Shown piece by piece: positions 23,207 through 31,589 of a DNA stretch of 43,905 nt (position 1 is the stretch's first letter; the number at the start of each line of letters is the position of its first letter). This stretch comes from Candidatus Poseidoniales archaeon. Its GTDB lineage: Archaea > Thermoplasmatota > Poseidoniia > Poseidoniales > Poseidoniaceae. Both the position numbers and the translations under genes were made by a program. The stretch lies in the NCBI GenBank assembly GCA_009887095.1, contig QXYC01000022.1, positions 1 to 43,905 on the forward strand, read 5' to 3'. Under the pieces are notes generated by a model, which saw only the letters and a list, made by a program, of their open reading frames with translations, made no database searches and had not been told where the DNA came from.

Positions 23207-23679
23207 ACCTCGATGACACGGACCGGGCGATTCTCGAAGTGTTGCTTGAAGATGCACGCACCAGTCAAAGAGCCCTCGCTCGAAGGGTCGGTATTGCCCA
23301 AGGAACGGTCCTCAACCGCCTCCGTCGGCTCGAAGAAATGAACGTGATACAAGGTTACAGCGTCATTCTCGATCCAAGCGCCGTGGGATGGTCGATGACC
23401 ATTATGGCAGGTCTACGGATTGTCAAAGGACGCATGCTTGATGTTCAGGCACAAATTGCTGCTGATCCACGGGTGTTTGCGGTGTATGACGTCACGGGCG
23501 ATTGGGACTCAATGGTTCTTGCTCGCGTGAAAGACCGAGCGGATTTGGACGATCTCACAAAGACCGTTTTTACCCTTGAAGGCGTGGCTCGTTCTTACAC
23601 ACACGTCGTGCTCAACACGGTCAAGGAAGACGGGCGGACGCGCCCTGCACCAATCCCTGACGATGCATCGGATGATTGA
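23203..23679 (+). CDS. Lrp/AsnC-family transcriptional regulator
   Basis: The protein is 158 aa, starting at ATG 23203 inside the ATGA overlap with the previous gene. Residues 1-60 are an AsnC-type helix-turn-helix (LDDTDRAILEVLLEDARTSQ; LARRVGIAQGTVLNRLRRLEE). Residues about 65-140 form the RAM/ligand-binding domain, with ADPRVFAVYDVTGDWDSMVL, the G-x-x-D core of the effector pocket. Such proteins assemble as dimers or octamers and respond to amino acids. The target is unknown; autoregulation or regulation of the upstream operon is plausible only by position. Confidence 0.88.
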   Translation: MNLDDTDRAILEVLLEDARTSQRALARRVGIAQGTVLNRLRRLEEMNVIQGYSVILDPSAVGWSMTIMAGLRIVKGRMLDVQAQIAADPRVFAVYDVTGDWDSMVLARVKDRADLDDLTKTVFTLEGVARSYTHVVLNTVKEDGRTRPAPIPDDASDD

Positions 23680-23730
23680 TGCATATTGTTCAACGGTGTG
23701 TCGAAGGACTCGAACAGTGAAGCCGATGAT

Positions 23731-24219
23731 TCAGTGCGAAACTTCGTCGTATTCATCAACAAAAGGTCCGAGTTCGTGGGCCATGCTGCGAAGGGATTCG
23801 ACCACCCTCGTTTCAGGCTTGAGCGCTTTCATCAAGACTTTACGAAGGTCTTCGGAGATTTTGATGTCCATCCCTTCCATGCGCCGCCGCAACTCATTTT
23901 GCAGGCGCCCTCCAGTTCTGTCCCAGTCCATGAGGATCGAAAGGGCGGGCCCACCATCGCTTGACCGCCGTGGCCCGTAGGACTCGTAGAGGTAGGCAAT
24001 CAGGCGCTCCAAAGGCCAACCTCTGTTCAAAACCTCGATTGGGCCAGTGAAACCAAGCGCTGTGAGTGCTAATTTGTCCCGCTTCCCTTCAACCAAGACG
24101 GGCCAATGCTCCTCCCGATTCAGTGCCCTCGCTTCGCCGAGGGCTTGCCCTGCGATTCTGAAACGAAGGGCGGCATCGCCGGCGCCAAGAGGCGACCGGT
24201 GCCTGGTGTCTCGTGACAT
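23731..24219 (-). CDS. TOPRIM-domain protein (archaeal UPF0292/RNase M5-like)
   Basis: The protein is 162 aa with an ATG at 24219. WPVLVEGKRDKLALTALGF carries the TOPRIM Glu (V-E-G-K-x-D), and SILMDWDRTGGRLQNELRRR the Asp-x-Asp motif. These residues bind Mg2+ in topoisomerases, primases and RNase M5. The length and the D-x-D-R-x-G form match the small archaeal TOPRIM proteins. Its reaction is not established; nucleic-acid cleavage or joining is expected from the fold. It starts 2 nt after the stop of the DUF167 gene, so both are probably one operon. Confidence 0.8.
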   Translation of the reverse strand: MSRDTRHRSPLGAGDAALRFRIAGQALGEARALNREEHWPVLVEGKRDKLALTALGFTGPIEVLNRGWPLERLIAYLYESYGPRRSSDGGPALSILMDWDRTGGRLQNELRRRMEGMDIKISEDLRKVLMKALKPETRVVESLRSMAHELGPFVDEYDEVSH

Positions 24220-24221
24220 GG

Positions 24222-24536
24222 TTAATCCATAGCCTCCCTAAGCGCTTCAAGGAGTGTTTTTTCGCTGATGTTGTCAAACTTCACGGTTTTCTTCTTTGAA
24301 GTGTGGCCACTGACGATGCTCAACGACGATCGTGGCACACTGAGTGAGGTACTAAGGCATTCGAGAATCGCCTTGTTCGCCATTCCCTTTTGGGCTTGGG
24401 CGCGAACGGCAATGTTCAGGCGCGAACGCCAAGCATTCACTTCGCCAATTTGATTGTGGTGCGCTCCCGGTTGAACCTCGATGCTCAAGAGAACTCCCTC
24501 TTCAAATGTCGTTTGAAGGCAAGACGCGAGGGACAC
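24222..24536 (-). CDS. DUF167/YggU-family protein
   Basis: The protein is 104 aa, starting at GTG 24536 with GGAG 4 nt upstream. LSIEVQPGAHHNQIGEV, then RLNIAVRAQAQKGMANKAIL (the G-x-A-N-x-A core) and LSIVSGHTSKKKTVK (G-x-x-x-R/K-x-K) are diagnostic of the family. It is a small alpha/beta protein of undefined function, widely conserved in bacteria and archaea. The TOPRIM gene follows immediately. The start faces the oxidase operon, so the 187-bp gap is a divergent promoter region. Confidence 0.82.
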   Translation of the reverse strand: MSLASCLQTTFEEGVLLSIEVQPGAHHNQIGEVNAWRSRLNIAVRAQAQKGMANKAILECLSTSLSVPRSSLSIVSGHTSKKKTVKFDNISEKTLLEALREAMD

Positions 24537-24577
24537 AGCGCTCCATTTTACTCATTATTTATCAAGTTAACACACCT

Positions 24578-24593
24578 GAAAAGGGGTATAAAA
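24578..24593 (+). promoter_or_regulatory. BRE/TATA promoter of the cytochrome oxidase operon
   Basis: The sequence GAAAAGGGG TATAAAA has a TATA box at 24587-24593 with a purine-rich BRE-like stretch directly upstream. From usual archaeal spacing (about 25 nt), transcription should start near 24612, giving a leader of roughly 110 nt before ATG 24724. Confidence 0.7.
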
Positions 24594-24636
24594 GGAGTAC
24601 ATTTTCGTACAAAAAACGGGCCACTGGAACGCGGAA

Positions 24637-24677
24637 GAGGGTGTCTGAAAGACCTCACTCAAGAAGGCGCTATCGCC
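24637..24677 (+). promoter_or_regulatory. Hairpins in the leader of the oxidase operon
   Basis: Two small hairpins follow the predicted start site: GAG 24637-24639 and GTCT 24643-24646 (with a 3-nt bulge) pairing with AGAC and CTC 24650-24656 around a GAA loop, and GGCG 24666-24669 / CGCC 24674-24677 around CTAT. GAGGGTAATCT just before the ATG acts as an SD. Regulation by the leader is only a possibility. Confidence 0.35.
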
Positions 24678-24723
24678 AAGGGTTTAAGACCGGTATCTAC
24701 GGCCATTCACATGAGGGTAATCT

Positions 24724-25719
24724 ATGCCTGCTGAAGACACTGTTTTCACCGTCCTTTACGACAAGTTCATGTTTTGGAGCATCATTGTTGGAATTTTCAC
24801 TTTCGGGTGGATGTTCATCGCTATGCTGCGCTACCGCGACGGCGTCGAGCCTGTTGAAAACATGGAGAAATACCACATTGAAGTTGGCTCCTTCCCTGTT
24901 GATTCGCACAACACAAAGCTCGAAGTGCTGTTCTATGTCCTGCCAACGCTCCTTGTTGTTTGGCTGACAATGATGGCCCTCGCCTCCAACACAGCCGTTT
25001 GGCAGGTTGCAGAAGGTGAAGACACCTTCGAAATTGACATCATTGGAAAGCAATGGTTCTGGGAGTTCCATTACACTGAATCCCTTACTTGGGAAGACCC
25101 TGGCACCGACATCGATGTTGAATGGACCGGCAACATGCTGATGATTCACGCCCACAACACAACGGCCACCAACGTCACCATTGCCATCGACGGTGTTGAA
25201 ACGGATTACGCAATGAACACAACCACGGGCATGCGTGAATTCACAGGCATGATGTTCGATGCTGAACTCCACTCGAAGATCACCGTTTTCGACGCAGAGG
25301 ACCACTTGCTCCACACATGGGAACACTTGCCAGTTGGAACAATTCTCTCCAGCGCTGGCGGAGAGCACCTCCTCCTCCCATGCGACGATGTTGCCATCAT
25401 GACCCTTCACTCACGCCCATCCGATGCATCGAATCCAAACTATGTCGGCGTTCAACACTCGTTCTGGCTCCCTGAATGGGGTGTTAAGGAAGACTTGGTG
25501 CCCGGCCTTGAATCTGGTACTGTCATGTACGCACAACCAGACGACTTGGGTACATTCCCAATCCGCTGCGCTGAATACTGTGGCCTCGACCACTCGAAGA
25601 TGCAAGGCCAAGTCACCGTCGTCGCACCAGAGGGTGAAACATGTGAAGTCGACACCGGTGTGAAGAAACAACACTCCGCCTCAAATGATGCAGGATCCGC
25701 AGATGGAGGTGGATACTGA
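24724..25719 (+). CDS. coxB: Cytochrome c oxidase subunit II (CuA protein)
   Basis: The protein is 331 aa. Two TM helices cover about 17-36 and 66-86, followed by GKQWFWEFHY, the typical aromatic stretch ahead of the CuA cupredoxin. The CuA ligands are His245 (VQHSFWLPEWGVKEDLVPG) and CAEYCGLDHSKM: Cys282, Glu284, Cys286, His290, Met293. All are present, so this is a true cytochrome-c- or cupredoxin-accepting subunit rather than a quinol-oxidase form. The cupredoxin carries an insertion of about 60 residues before the CuA region, and a short Ser/Gly-rich tail. First gene of the operon; its TGA overlaps the next ATG by one base. Confidence 0.95.
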   Translation: MPAEDTVFTVLYDKFMFWSIIVGIFTFGWMFIAMLRYRDGVEPVENMEKYHIEVGSFPVDSHNTKLEVLFYVLPTLLVVWLTMMALASNTAVWQVAEGEDTFEIDIIGKQWFWEFHYTESLTWEDPGTDIDVEWTGNMLMIHAHNTTATNVTIAIDGVETDYAMNTTTGMREFTGMMFDAELHSKITVFDAEDHLLHTWEHLPVGTILSSAGGEHLLLPCDDVAIMTLHSRPSDASNPNYVGVQHSFWLPEWGVKEDLVPGLESGTVMYAQPDDLGTFPIRCAEYCGLDHSKMQGQVTVVAPEGETCEVDTGVKKQHSASNDAGSADGGGY

Positions 25720-28049
25720 TGCGAACCCGCGCACTCACCCTTGTTGCACTCATGCTCCTCATGCTCGCAGCATCGCCTCAATTCGAGGCTATGCCGACTG
25801 GTATCGGAGCGGCTGGTGACAACGGATGTACCTGTCACGGCGGTGCTTCTGGCGACACGTCTGTCGTCGTCGAAGGACTTCCAGACACATTCAACGCAAG
25901 CGAAACGTACGCCTTCACGGTGACCGTCGTCAACGACGCAATGGAACTTCACAACGGTGGCAGCACCGAAGGAGCAGATCCGTGGAACGGTCACGCAGGT
26001 GGTTTCCGAATCCTCACATCTTCAGGCATGGTTTCAACCGTGAACGAATCCCTTGGCCACGATATGGATGGCGGCCTAACGCACACCGCTGAAGGCAACA
26101 GCGTCCGATCGTGGGACTTCGAATGGGTTGCACCAGGCGATGACGGCAAGGTCGTCGAAATCACCATTTACGGAAACGCAGTCAACGGTGGTGCAGGATC
26201 CGGCGGCGACTACTGGAACCAAGCAGACTTTGTAATTCCAGGTGCAAACGCAGGCGACATTGCCCCAAGCGCTCGTGCACTCGTGGTTTTGATCACAGCC
26301 ATCGGTCTGGCCCTTGGACTCGTGCTTCTCGGCGTAATGTACGTCTTCTACGCACGCTCCCCAAGCACCTTCACCATCGAAAATTTCTGGTCATACCTCA
26401 AGCCATGGTTGACCACAACCGACCACAAGGAAGTCGGAATCCTCTACTTCCTCTACGGGTTCACATTCTTCCTCGTTGGTGGTGTTCTTGCACTCCTCTT
26501 CCGCATTCAGCTATCGCTGCCGGAGAACACCTTCCTCACTGAAACCGAATACAATTCGTTCTTCACCCTGCACGGTACGACAATGATTTTCCTTGCAGCC
26601 ATGCCAATGATTGCCGGTTTCATGAACTATGTCCTTCCGCTTCAAATCGGAGCAAAGGACCTTGCGTTCCCACGAATTAACGCCATGGGTCTTTGGCTCC
26701 TCGTGTTCTCAAGCCCACTAATCTACGCTGGAATCTGGTCTGGCGAAGGTGCAGATATTACATGGGTTATGTATCCGCCATATTCTTCGCTTACCGAGTC
26801 GAACCTTGGAGCTGAACTCGCCCAGTATGGTTCGAATCCTGGAACGACGGCGTTCATATCTGGAATTCTGATGCTTGGCGCCTCATCGACGCTTGGTGGT
26901 GTGAACTTCATCACCACCGTGTTTACAATGCGCGCTCCCGGTGTTACCTTCATGAAGATGCCATTGTTTGCTTGGTCTGTCTTCGTGAGCGTCTTCATGC
27001 TCTACATGTCGCTTCCAGCGTTCATCATCGGCGTTGCTTTCCTTCTCTTCGATCACACGCTCGGAACGGTGTTCTTTACGGCAGGTGGCGACTCGCTCTT
27101 GTTCCAACATCTGTTCTGGTTCTTCGGTCACCCAGAAGTGTACGTCGTTGTTGTTCCGGCGTTCGGAATTGTTTCTGAAGTGCTGGCAACAAGCGCACGA
27201 CGCTCCATTTTTGGTTACAAATCAATGGTGTTTGCTATGGCTGGAATCGGTATTGTGGGCTTCATCGTTTGGGGCCACCACATGCTCACCTCAGGTATGG
27301 ATCCTTTCTGGCGAGCAGCGTTCATGATCACCACAATGGCGGTCGCAATCCCGACCGGTGCAAAGGTGTTCAACTGGCTTGCGACCATTTGGGGCGGTAG
27401 TCTGGTGATGCGCACGCACACCCTGTGGTCACTTGGGTTCCTTGTGACCTTCACCCTCGGTGGAATCTCTGGAATGTTCTTCCCTGTGGCTGGACTTGAT
27501 GTTCACTTCCATGATTCGTACTTCGTTGTGGCTCACTTCCACTACGTGTTCATTGGCGGCACTGTCTTCGCCCTGTTCTCTGGTGTTTACTACTGGTACC
27601 CCAAGGCAACAGGTCGCAAGCTCAACGAAACGCTGGGCCTCTGGCACTTCTTGATTGGATTTGCTTCCTACAACGCAACTTTCTGGCCAATGCACGCCCT
27701 TGGAATCATGGGCATGCCACGGCGAACACACAGCTACACCACTGAAAGTGGATTTGCCGAGTACAACATGGCAGTCAGCATCTTCTCGTTCATCTTTGGT
27801 CTAAGCCAACTGCTCTTGGTATGGAACATCATTCGTTCCAACCGGCATGGTGAACCAGCAGGCAACGATCCATGGGGCGGTTGGTCGCTTGAATGGATGA
27901 CCACTTCGCCACCACCAACTCCGTCGTTCCATGACATCCCAACACAAGGCGACATGAACGAACTCTATGGCCACCACGGCACTGGAGAAAAGAAGGTCAG
28001 CCCGCTGAAGAAGTTGGCAACACCACTTGCAAAGGGGGTCGAAGAATGA
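25719..28049 (+). CDS. coxA: Cytochrome c oxidase subunit I with N-terminal extracytoplasmic CXCH domain
   Basis: The protein is 776 aa, about 230 more than usual. Residues 1-24 are a signal peptide. Residues about 25-185 form a beta-rich domain opening with GAAGDNGCTCHGG (Cys37, Cys39, His40), recalling Reeler/choice-of-anchor domains that often carry a CxxCH. A TM helix at about 188-212 follows. The oxidase core starts near 231 (TTTDHKEVGILYFLYG). Conserved residues are His285 (heme a), H471-P-E-V-Y475 (CuB His, Tyr crosslink, and Glu of the D-channel, A1 subtype), His520-His521 (CuB), the T-G-A-K-V-F K-channel segment, and HDSYFVVAHFHYV with His606 (heme a3) and His608 (heme a). It reduces O2 to water and pumps protons. 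The next ATG overlaps its stop (ATGA). Confidence 0.95.
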   Translation: MRTRALTLVALMLLMLAASPQFEAMPTGIGAAGDNGCTCHGGASGDTSVVVEGLPDTFNASETYAFTVTVVNDAMELHNGGSTEGADPWNGHAGGFRILTSSGMVSTVNESLGHDMDGGLTHTAEGNSVRSWDFEWVAPGDDGKVVEITIYGNAVNGGAGSGGDYWNQADFVIPGANAGDIAPSARALVVLITAIGLALGLVLLGVMYVFYARSPSTFTIENFWSYLKPWLTTTDHKEVGILYFLYGFTFFLVGGVLALLFRIQLSLPENTFLTETEYNSFFTLHGTTMIFLAAMPMIAGFMNYVLPLQIGAKDLAFPRINAMGLWLLVFSSPLIYAGIWSGEGADITWVMYPPYSSLTESNLGAELAQYGSNPGTTAFISGILMLGASSTLGGVNFITTVFTMRAPGVTFMKMPLFAWSVFVSVFMLYMSLPAFIIGVAFLLFDHTLGTVFFTAGGDSLLFQHLFWFFGHPEVYVVVVPAFGIVSEVLATSARRSIFGYKSMVFAMAGIGIVGFIVWGHHMLTSGMDPFWRAAFMITTMAVAIPTGAKVFNWLATIWGGSLVMRTHTLWSLGFLVTFTLGGISGMFFPVAGLDVHFHDSYFVVAHFHYVFIGGTVFALFSGVYYWYPKATGRKLNETLGLWHFLIGFASYNATFWPMHALGIMGMPRRTHSYTTESGFAEYNMAVSIFSFIFGLSQLLLVWNIIRSNRHGEPAGNDPWGGWSLEWMTTSPPPTPSFHDIPTQGDMNELYGHHGTGEKKVSPLKKLATPLAKGVEE

Positions 28050-29416
28050 GCGGACATGGAAATCACGTTGCGAACAGCACTTGGCTGCGCGCCGTTATGA
28101 TGGCTGGAATGATCTTGACCGTCGGCATCGTCGGTTTTGCTGTCCTCGGCGTGTTTGTTGCAGAAAACAAGCATCACACTTGGGAAGATGAACATCACCA
28201 CTACGAGGATGCAAAGGACGAATGGAGCGCTGGCGTTGCTGACGGGACCGTCAATGGTTCAGATCATAGCGAGCCCCTCTACATCGCTAAGGAAGAGGCT
28301 CACAACGCTGAAATTGCGGCTCACCTCTCCTACCTCACGTACCGAGTTGCGGGTGTGACCATGCTGTTCATCGCAGGCGCCTATGCAACCTTCATCGGAC
28401 TTGGCGGATTCTTGAATGCCAGCAAACCAAAGGCAGACGACCATCACGATGACCATCATGATGAACACGAGCATCACGGCTCTGCTTCACCGATTATCTT
28501 CGCTTTCGGTATTATGGTGTTCCTTTGGGGACTTCCGGATTTCATCGTTGCATGCAAAGCACTGCTCGACGACACCGTGACCGCCGAACTCGGCATGCTT
28601 GGAATCAGCGTGTCAGGTTTGCTGATCATCGTGATTGCAGTGGCAAATTGGTGGTTTGAAGACTTGCCGTTCATTGGCCACGGCGAGCAAATTGCAACTT
28701 CCTATCCGTTCGAAGGCGACCACATCCGCAAGGTTGGTCTTTGGGTCTTCATCATGTCTGAAATCATGGTCTTCGCAACCTTCTTCTCTTCCTATCTCAG
28801 GATGCGCACAGAATGGTGCACAAAGTGGGCATTCGAAAACAGCAACGGCGGTTTTGAAGGCTGCCGTTCGGAAGACGACTGGGTGCTCACAGCATCCGAT
28901 TACCTTCGCCCTGGTGGCGCAAAGGTCGACGGCTTTGGAGAATCTGTTGGTGACTTCTGGACGCTCTTGCCTGGTGGAATCAACACCTTTGCGTTGATCA
29001 TCTCTTCTTACACAATCGTTCTTGCACTCAAGACTGCTAAGAACGCAAAGTGGGAGGCTCCGAAGGGCTTCATGGGCAAACTCATGCCAACGCGAAAGGC
29101 AGCGGTGCGAAATTACCTCATCGCCACGCTCATGCTTGGTTCTCTGTTCATCGTGCTCAAACTTGTTGAGTGGAGTCACTTGGTTGCTGAAGGGTTCACC
29201 ATTGGCACAGTTCAAGGTTCTATCTTTTACATCGCTACCGGCGCACACGGTCTTCACGTCTTCATCGGCCTGTTGATCATGCTGTACCTTGTGTTCAAGG
29301 CGGACACTGTTGGCTTTGATGAGGACAACGCACAGGGCATCGAATACTTCGGTTTGTACTGGCACTTTGTCGACCTGGCTTGGGTGGTTATCTTCCCAGC
29401 ATTCTATTTGTATTGA
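28046..29416 (+). CDS. coxC: Cytochrome c oxidase subunit III with extended N-terminus and His-rich loops
   Basis: The protein is 456 aa with about nine TM helices; the usual subunit III has seven and 260-290 residues. The core is in the C-terminal 240 residues: VGLWVFIMSEIMVFATFFSSY, then NTFALIISSYT, KLVEWSHL, FYIATGAHGLHVFIGL and YWHFVDLAWVVIF, all typical. Extra at the N-terminus are two further TM segments separated by an extracytoplasmic His/Glu-rich stretch (TWEDEHHHYEDA), plus a second His/Asp-rich cluster (DDHHDDHHDEHEHHG) near residues 132-146. These clusters might hold copper or other metals for assembly, which is inference. It overlaps coxA by 4 bp. Confidence 0.93.
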   Translation: MSGHGNHVANSTWLRAVMMAGMILTVGIVGFAVLGVFVAENKHHTWEDEHHHYEDAKDEWSAGVADGTVNGSDHSEPLYIAKEEAHNAEIAAHLSYLTYRVAGVTMLFIAGAYATFIGLGGFLNASKPKADDHHDDHHDEHEHHGSASPIIFAFGIMVFLWGLPDFIVACKALLDDTVTAELGMLGISVSGLLIIVIAVANWWFEDLPFIGHGEQIATSYPFEGDHIRKVGLWVFIMSEIMVFATFFSSYLRMRTEWCTKWAFENSNGGFEGCRSEDDWVLTASDYLRPGGAKVDGFGESVGDFWTLLPGGINTFALIISSYTIVLALKTAKNAKWEAPKGFMGKLMPTRKAAVRNYLIATLMLGSLFIVLKLVEWSHLVAEGFTIGTVQGSIFYIATGAHGLHVFIGLLIMLYLVFKADTVGFDEDNAQGIEYFGLYWHFVDLAWVVIFPAFYLY

Positions 29417-29425
29417 GGTGAGATT

Positions 29426-29791
29426 ATGGGAGAACACGCAAAATTATACATGGGCAAAGACATCTATTTTTGGAACTTCATCGTCTTGATGGTGTTTACA
29501 TTGTTTGAACTTGGTGCCGTTTTCTTCGAAACGGTTCCAGGAACAGAAATTTCCATCAGCAGGTCCGCTGTATGGGCTATATTGATCGTTGTTGGTATTG
29601 TCAAGGGATACGGAATTGCTGCATATTTTATGCACTTAAAGGACGAGCACAAGTGGTTCAACATCACGTTCATGTTCCCTTGGATCTTCGTTGCCCTCAT
29701 GCTTTGGGGCATTGGTCTATCCAACCCTGAAGGAGTCACCGGTCTTCCAAGTTGGTGCACACCAGACTGGTCGTATGCAACAGAACGATAG
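29426..29791 (+). CDS. coxD: Cytochrome c oxidase subunit IV (small caa3/aa3-type subunit)
   Basis: The protein is 121 aa. GAGGTGA lies before ATG 29426. Three TM helices are visible: WNFIVLMVFTLFELGAVFF, AVWAILIVVGIVKGYGIAAY, and FNITFMFPWIFVALMLWGI. The pattern with KGYGIAAYFMHLKDEHKW matches bacterial/archaeal oxidase subunit IV (COX4_pro). It has no cofactor and stabilises the complex. It sits 9 bp after coxC, as in bacterial operons. Confidence 0.88.
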   Translation: MGEHAKLYMGKDIYFWNFIVLMVFTLFELGAVFFETVPGTEISISRSAVWAILIVVGIVKGYGIAAYFMHLKDEHKWFNITFMFPWIFVALMLWGIGLSNPEGVTGLPSWCTPDWSYATER

Positions 29792-29838
29792 TCCAGTTTG
29801 TGGGAAGATTCAAACCCTCTGTAAGGGGGGAACAGACC

Positions 29839-31365
29839 ATGCACCTACGAAAGTTGTTGACTGTAGCCCTTTGCTTCGCTCTGCTTGTTGCTGCCACACC
29901 AACCGCGGCTTCCTACAAAGGACACCAACTGTCTCGAAACGACATTGTCGACTTCACACTGATCGACCAGCAGGGGGAAAATTTCACATTTTCAACCTTG
30001 GATGGTGACGTAACGGTTGTTTCGTTCATCTTTACTTCATGTCCAGATGTCTGCCCAGTCATCACACAATCCCTCCGGCTGGTGCAAGAGGGTCTCTCGG
30101 CAAGTGATGCTGAACGTGTCGAGTTTGTTTCCATCTCAGTGGACCCAGACCGAGACACGCCCGAAGCACTCACGGCATACACAGAGCTGCACGGCGTCGA
30201 TTGGCCTCACCTTACTGGTGATAAAGAGGTCTTAGCTGATGTCTATCGCAACTTTGGAGTTCTCGTGGAGCAAGAGGTCATTGATGCTCACATTGGTGTA
30301 AATCAAGAACCAACAGTGACCCATGTCGATCCATCAACGGGGAATGCGTCAGAACTCATGTTCCAACCAACAGGCTGGGACTTGACGCAAGCAATGGCGT
30401 ACGGCGCAAACTGGAGCATCAACGCATCAGAGAGCCAATATGGTCACTATGTAACTGCGATTGAAGGTGTTGAGTCACCTTCAGATTATTCGTGGTGGTG
30501 GTCCATCCTCCTTCACAATGAAACATCAGGTGAATGGGAAGAGTCCCCTGTTGGCATCGACTCAATCGATGCCCTTGAACACTCCCAACTTGCTTGGGCA
30601 GCGTCGAATGCAAACACTTCCTTGTTGGCTGCACCGCAAGGCGATGATGCCACCATGCAAGTCTTGTTCCCTGACAACACAACCGCCAGCCACACCATCG
30701 AGGAAATGACCGCATGGCACCTTTCAATGGGCGCCTTCACCGGTGCAGGGCTTAACACCACCATCAGCGAAAGTCAATATGGCCATTACATGGAATCCAT
30801 TGATGATGTTGCAGCTCCAACAGATTACTCATGGTGGTGGAGCCTCTTTGCTTGGAACATGACCAGTTCATCGTGGGACGCTTCCCAAGTTGGCATGGAT
30901 GATTTGATTGAACCAATGTACATTGCATGGGCGCCCAACTCCACCAATGCATCTGAGATTCCTCCACCAGGTGCGACGCTCCGTGAGGAAGTTGAAGCAG
31001 GTGTGTGCAACGATCATGGCTGGGAAATGGGCTCAGGCGAAGGAAAGCACTGCATGTGTGATGAAGGATATGAATGGGCAGAAGACGATCGCCTGTCATG
31101 CGTTGCCTCGGCGGACACAGTGATCGATTACTCAGTGGGTCATTCGACAATTACCTACATTCTCGACGGCATGTCGCCAACCGTGGCATGGACTGGCGAT
31201 TCATGGCAAGCAGATGATTTCCGAGCGGATGTGGAAGCAACACTCGACGGCCAAACCGACCCGAGTGATAGCGAAGGAATGCCCGGGCTTACGTTTGGTA
31301 TTGCTCTTTCAGCATTCGGTATTGCTGCTGTCACCATCGCAATGAGAAAGGAACACAATGCGTGA
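29839..31365 (+). CDS. SCO1/SenC copper chaperone fused to two DUF4430-like repeats, an EGF-like module and a C-terminal anchor
   Basis: The protein is 508 aa from ATG 29839 with a GGGGGG stretch 8 nt upstream; the longer frame upstream overlaps coxD. A signal peptide (1-26) is followed by the SCO thioredoxin fold, with Cys68-P-D-V-Cys72 and His162 (TVTHVDPS), the three copper ligands; SISVDPDRDTPEAL is also typical. SCO proteins insert copper into the CuA site, which fits its place after coxB-A-C-D. Residues about 198-255 and 310-365 are two copies of a unit with ESQYGHY...SDYSWWWS / TDYSWWWS, like DUF4430. An EGF-like Cys cluster (about 389-420) and a C-terminal GMPGLTFGIALSAFGIAAV helix plus basic end follow, close to a PGF-CTERM form. 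Confidence 0.9.
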   Translation: MHLRKLLTVALCFALLVAATPTAASYKGHQLSRNDIVDFTLIDQQGENFTFSTLDGDVTVVSFIFTSCPDVCPVITQSLRLVQEGLSASDAERVEFVSISVDPDRDTPEALTAYTELHGVDWPHLTGDKEVLADVYRNFGVLVEQEVIDAHIGVNQEPTVTHVDPSTGNASELMFQPTGWDLTQAMAYGANWSINASESQYGHYVTAIEGVESPSDYSWWWSILLHNETSGEWEESPVGIDSIDALEHSQLAWAASNANTSLLAAPQGDDATMQVLFPDNTTASHTIEEMTAWHLSMGAFTGAGLNTTISESQYGHYMESIDDVAAPTDYSWWWSLFAWNMTSSSWDASQVGMDDLIEPMYIAWAPNSTNASEIPPPGATLREEVEAGVCNDHGWEMGSGEGKHCMCDEGYEWAEDDRLSCVASADTVIDYSVGHSTITYILDGMSPTVAWTGDSWQADDFRADVEATLDGQTDPSDSEGMPGLTFGIALSAFGIAAVTIAMRKEHNA

Positions 31366-31425
31366 TTTTCTCAAGGTGGGCGAGCCGAAAACAGTATGAT
31401 GGGGTGATGCCCCCGACGGCCTGTT

Positions 31426-31511
31426 GCAGAGATCGCATAGCCCGGTATTGCGGTGGACTTGAAATCCACTGTCTCCTAGACACGGGGGTTCGAATCCCTC
31501 TCTCTGCGCCA
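31426..31511 (+). tRNA. tRNA-Ser (anticodon TGA), CCA encoded
   Basis: Acceptor GCAGAGA 31426-31432 pairs fully with TCTCTGC 31501-31507, followed by discriminator G 31508 and CCA 31509-31511. The anticodon arm is GTGGA-CTTGAAA-TCCAC with anticodon TGA. A long variable arm (TGTCTCCTAGACA) and the T loop GGTTCGAATCC confirm a class II serine tRNA. There is no intron. Confidence 0.93.
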
Positions 31512-31589
31512 TTTTCGACCCCACTTGGTGTGTTTATTCAATCCGCCATGAGGGAAGAGTTCTCAAACTAAAGCACCCCTTGGACAAAT

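Noticed and set aside
31366-31425. Short hairpin GGGGTGATGCCCCC before tRNA-Ser as a second tRNA or terminator
   Set aside because: It is a single small stem without a T-run or other tRNA elements; it may be part of the tRNA promoter region or chance.
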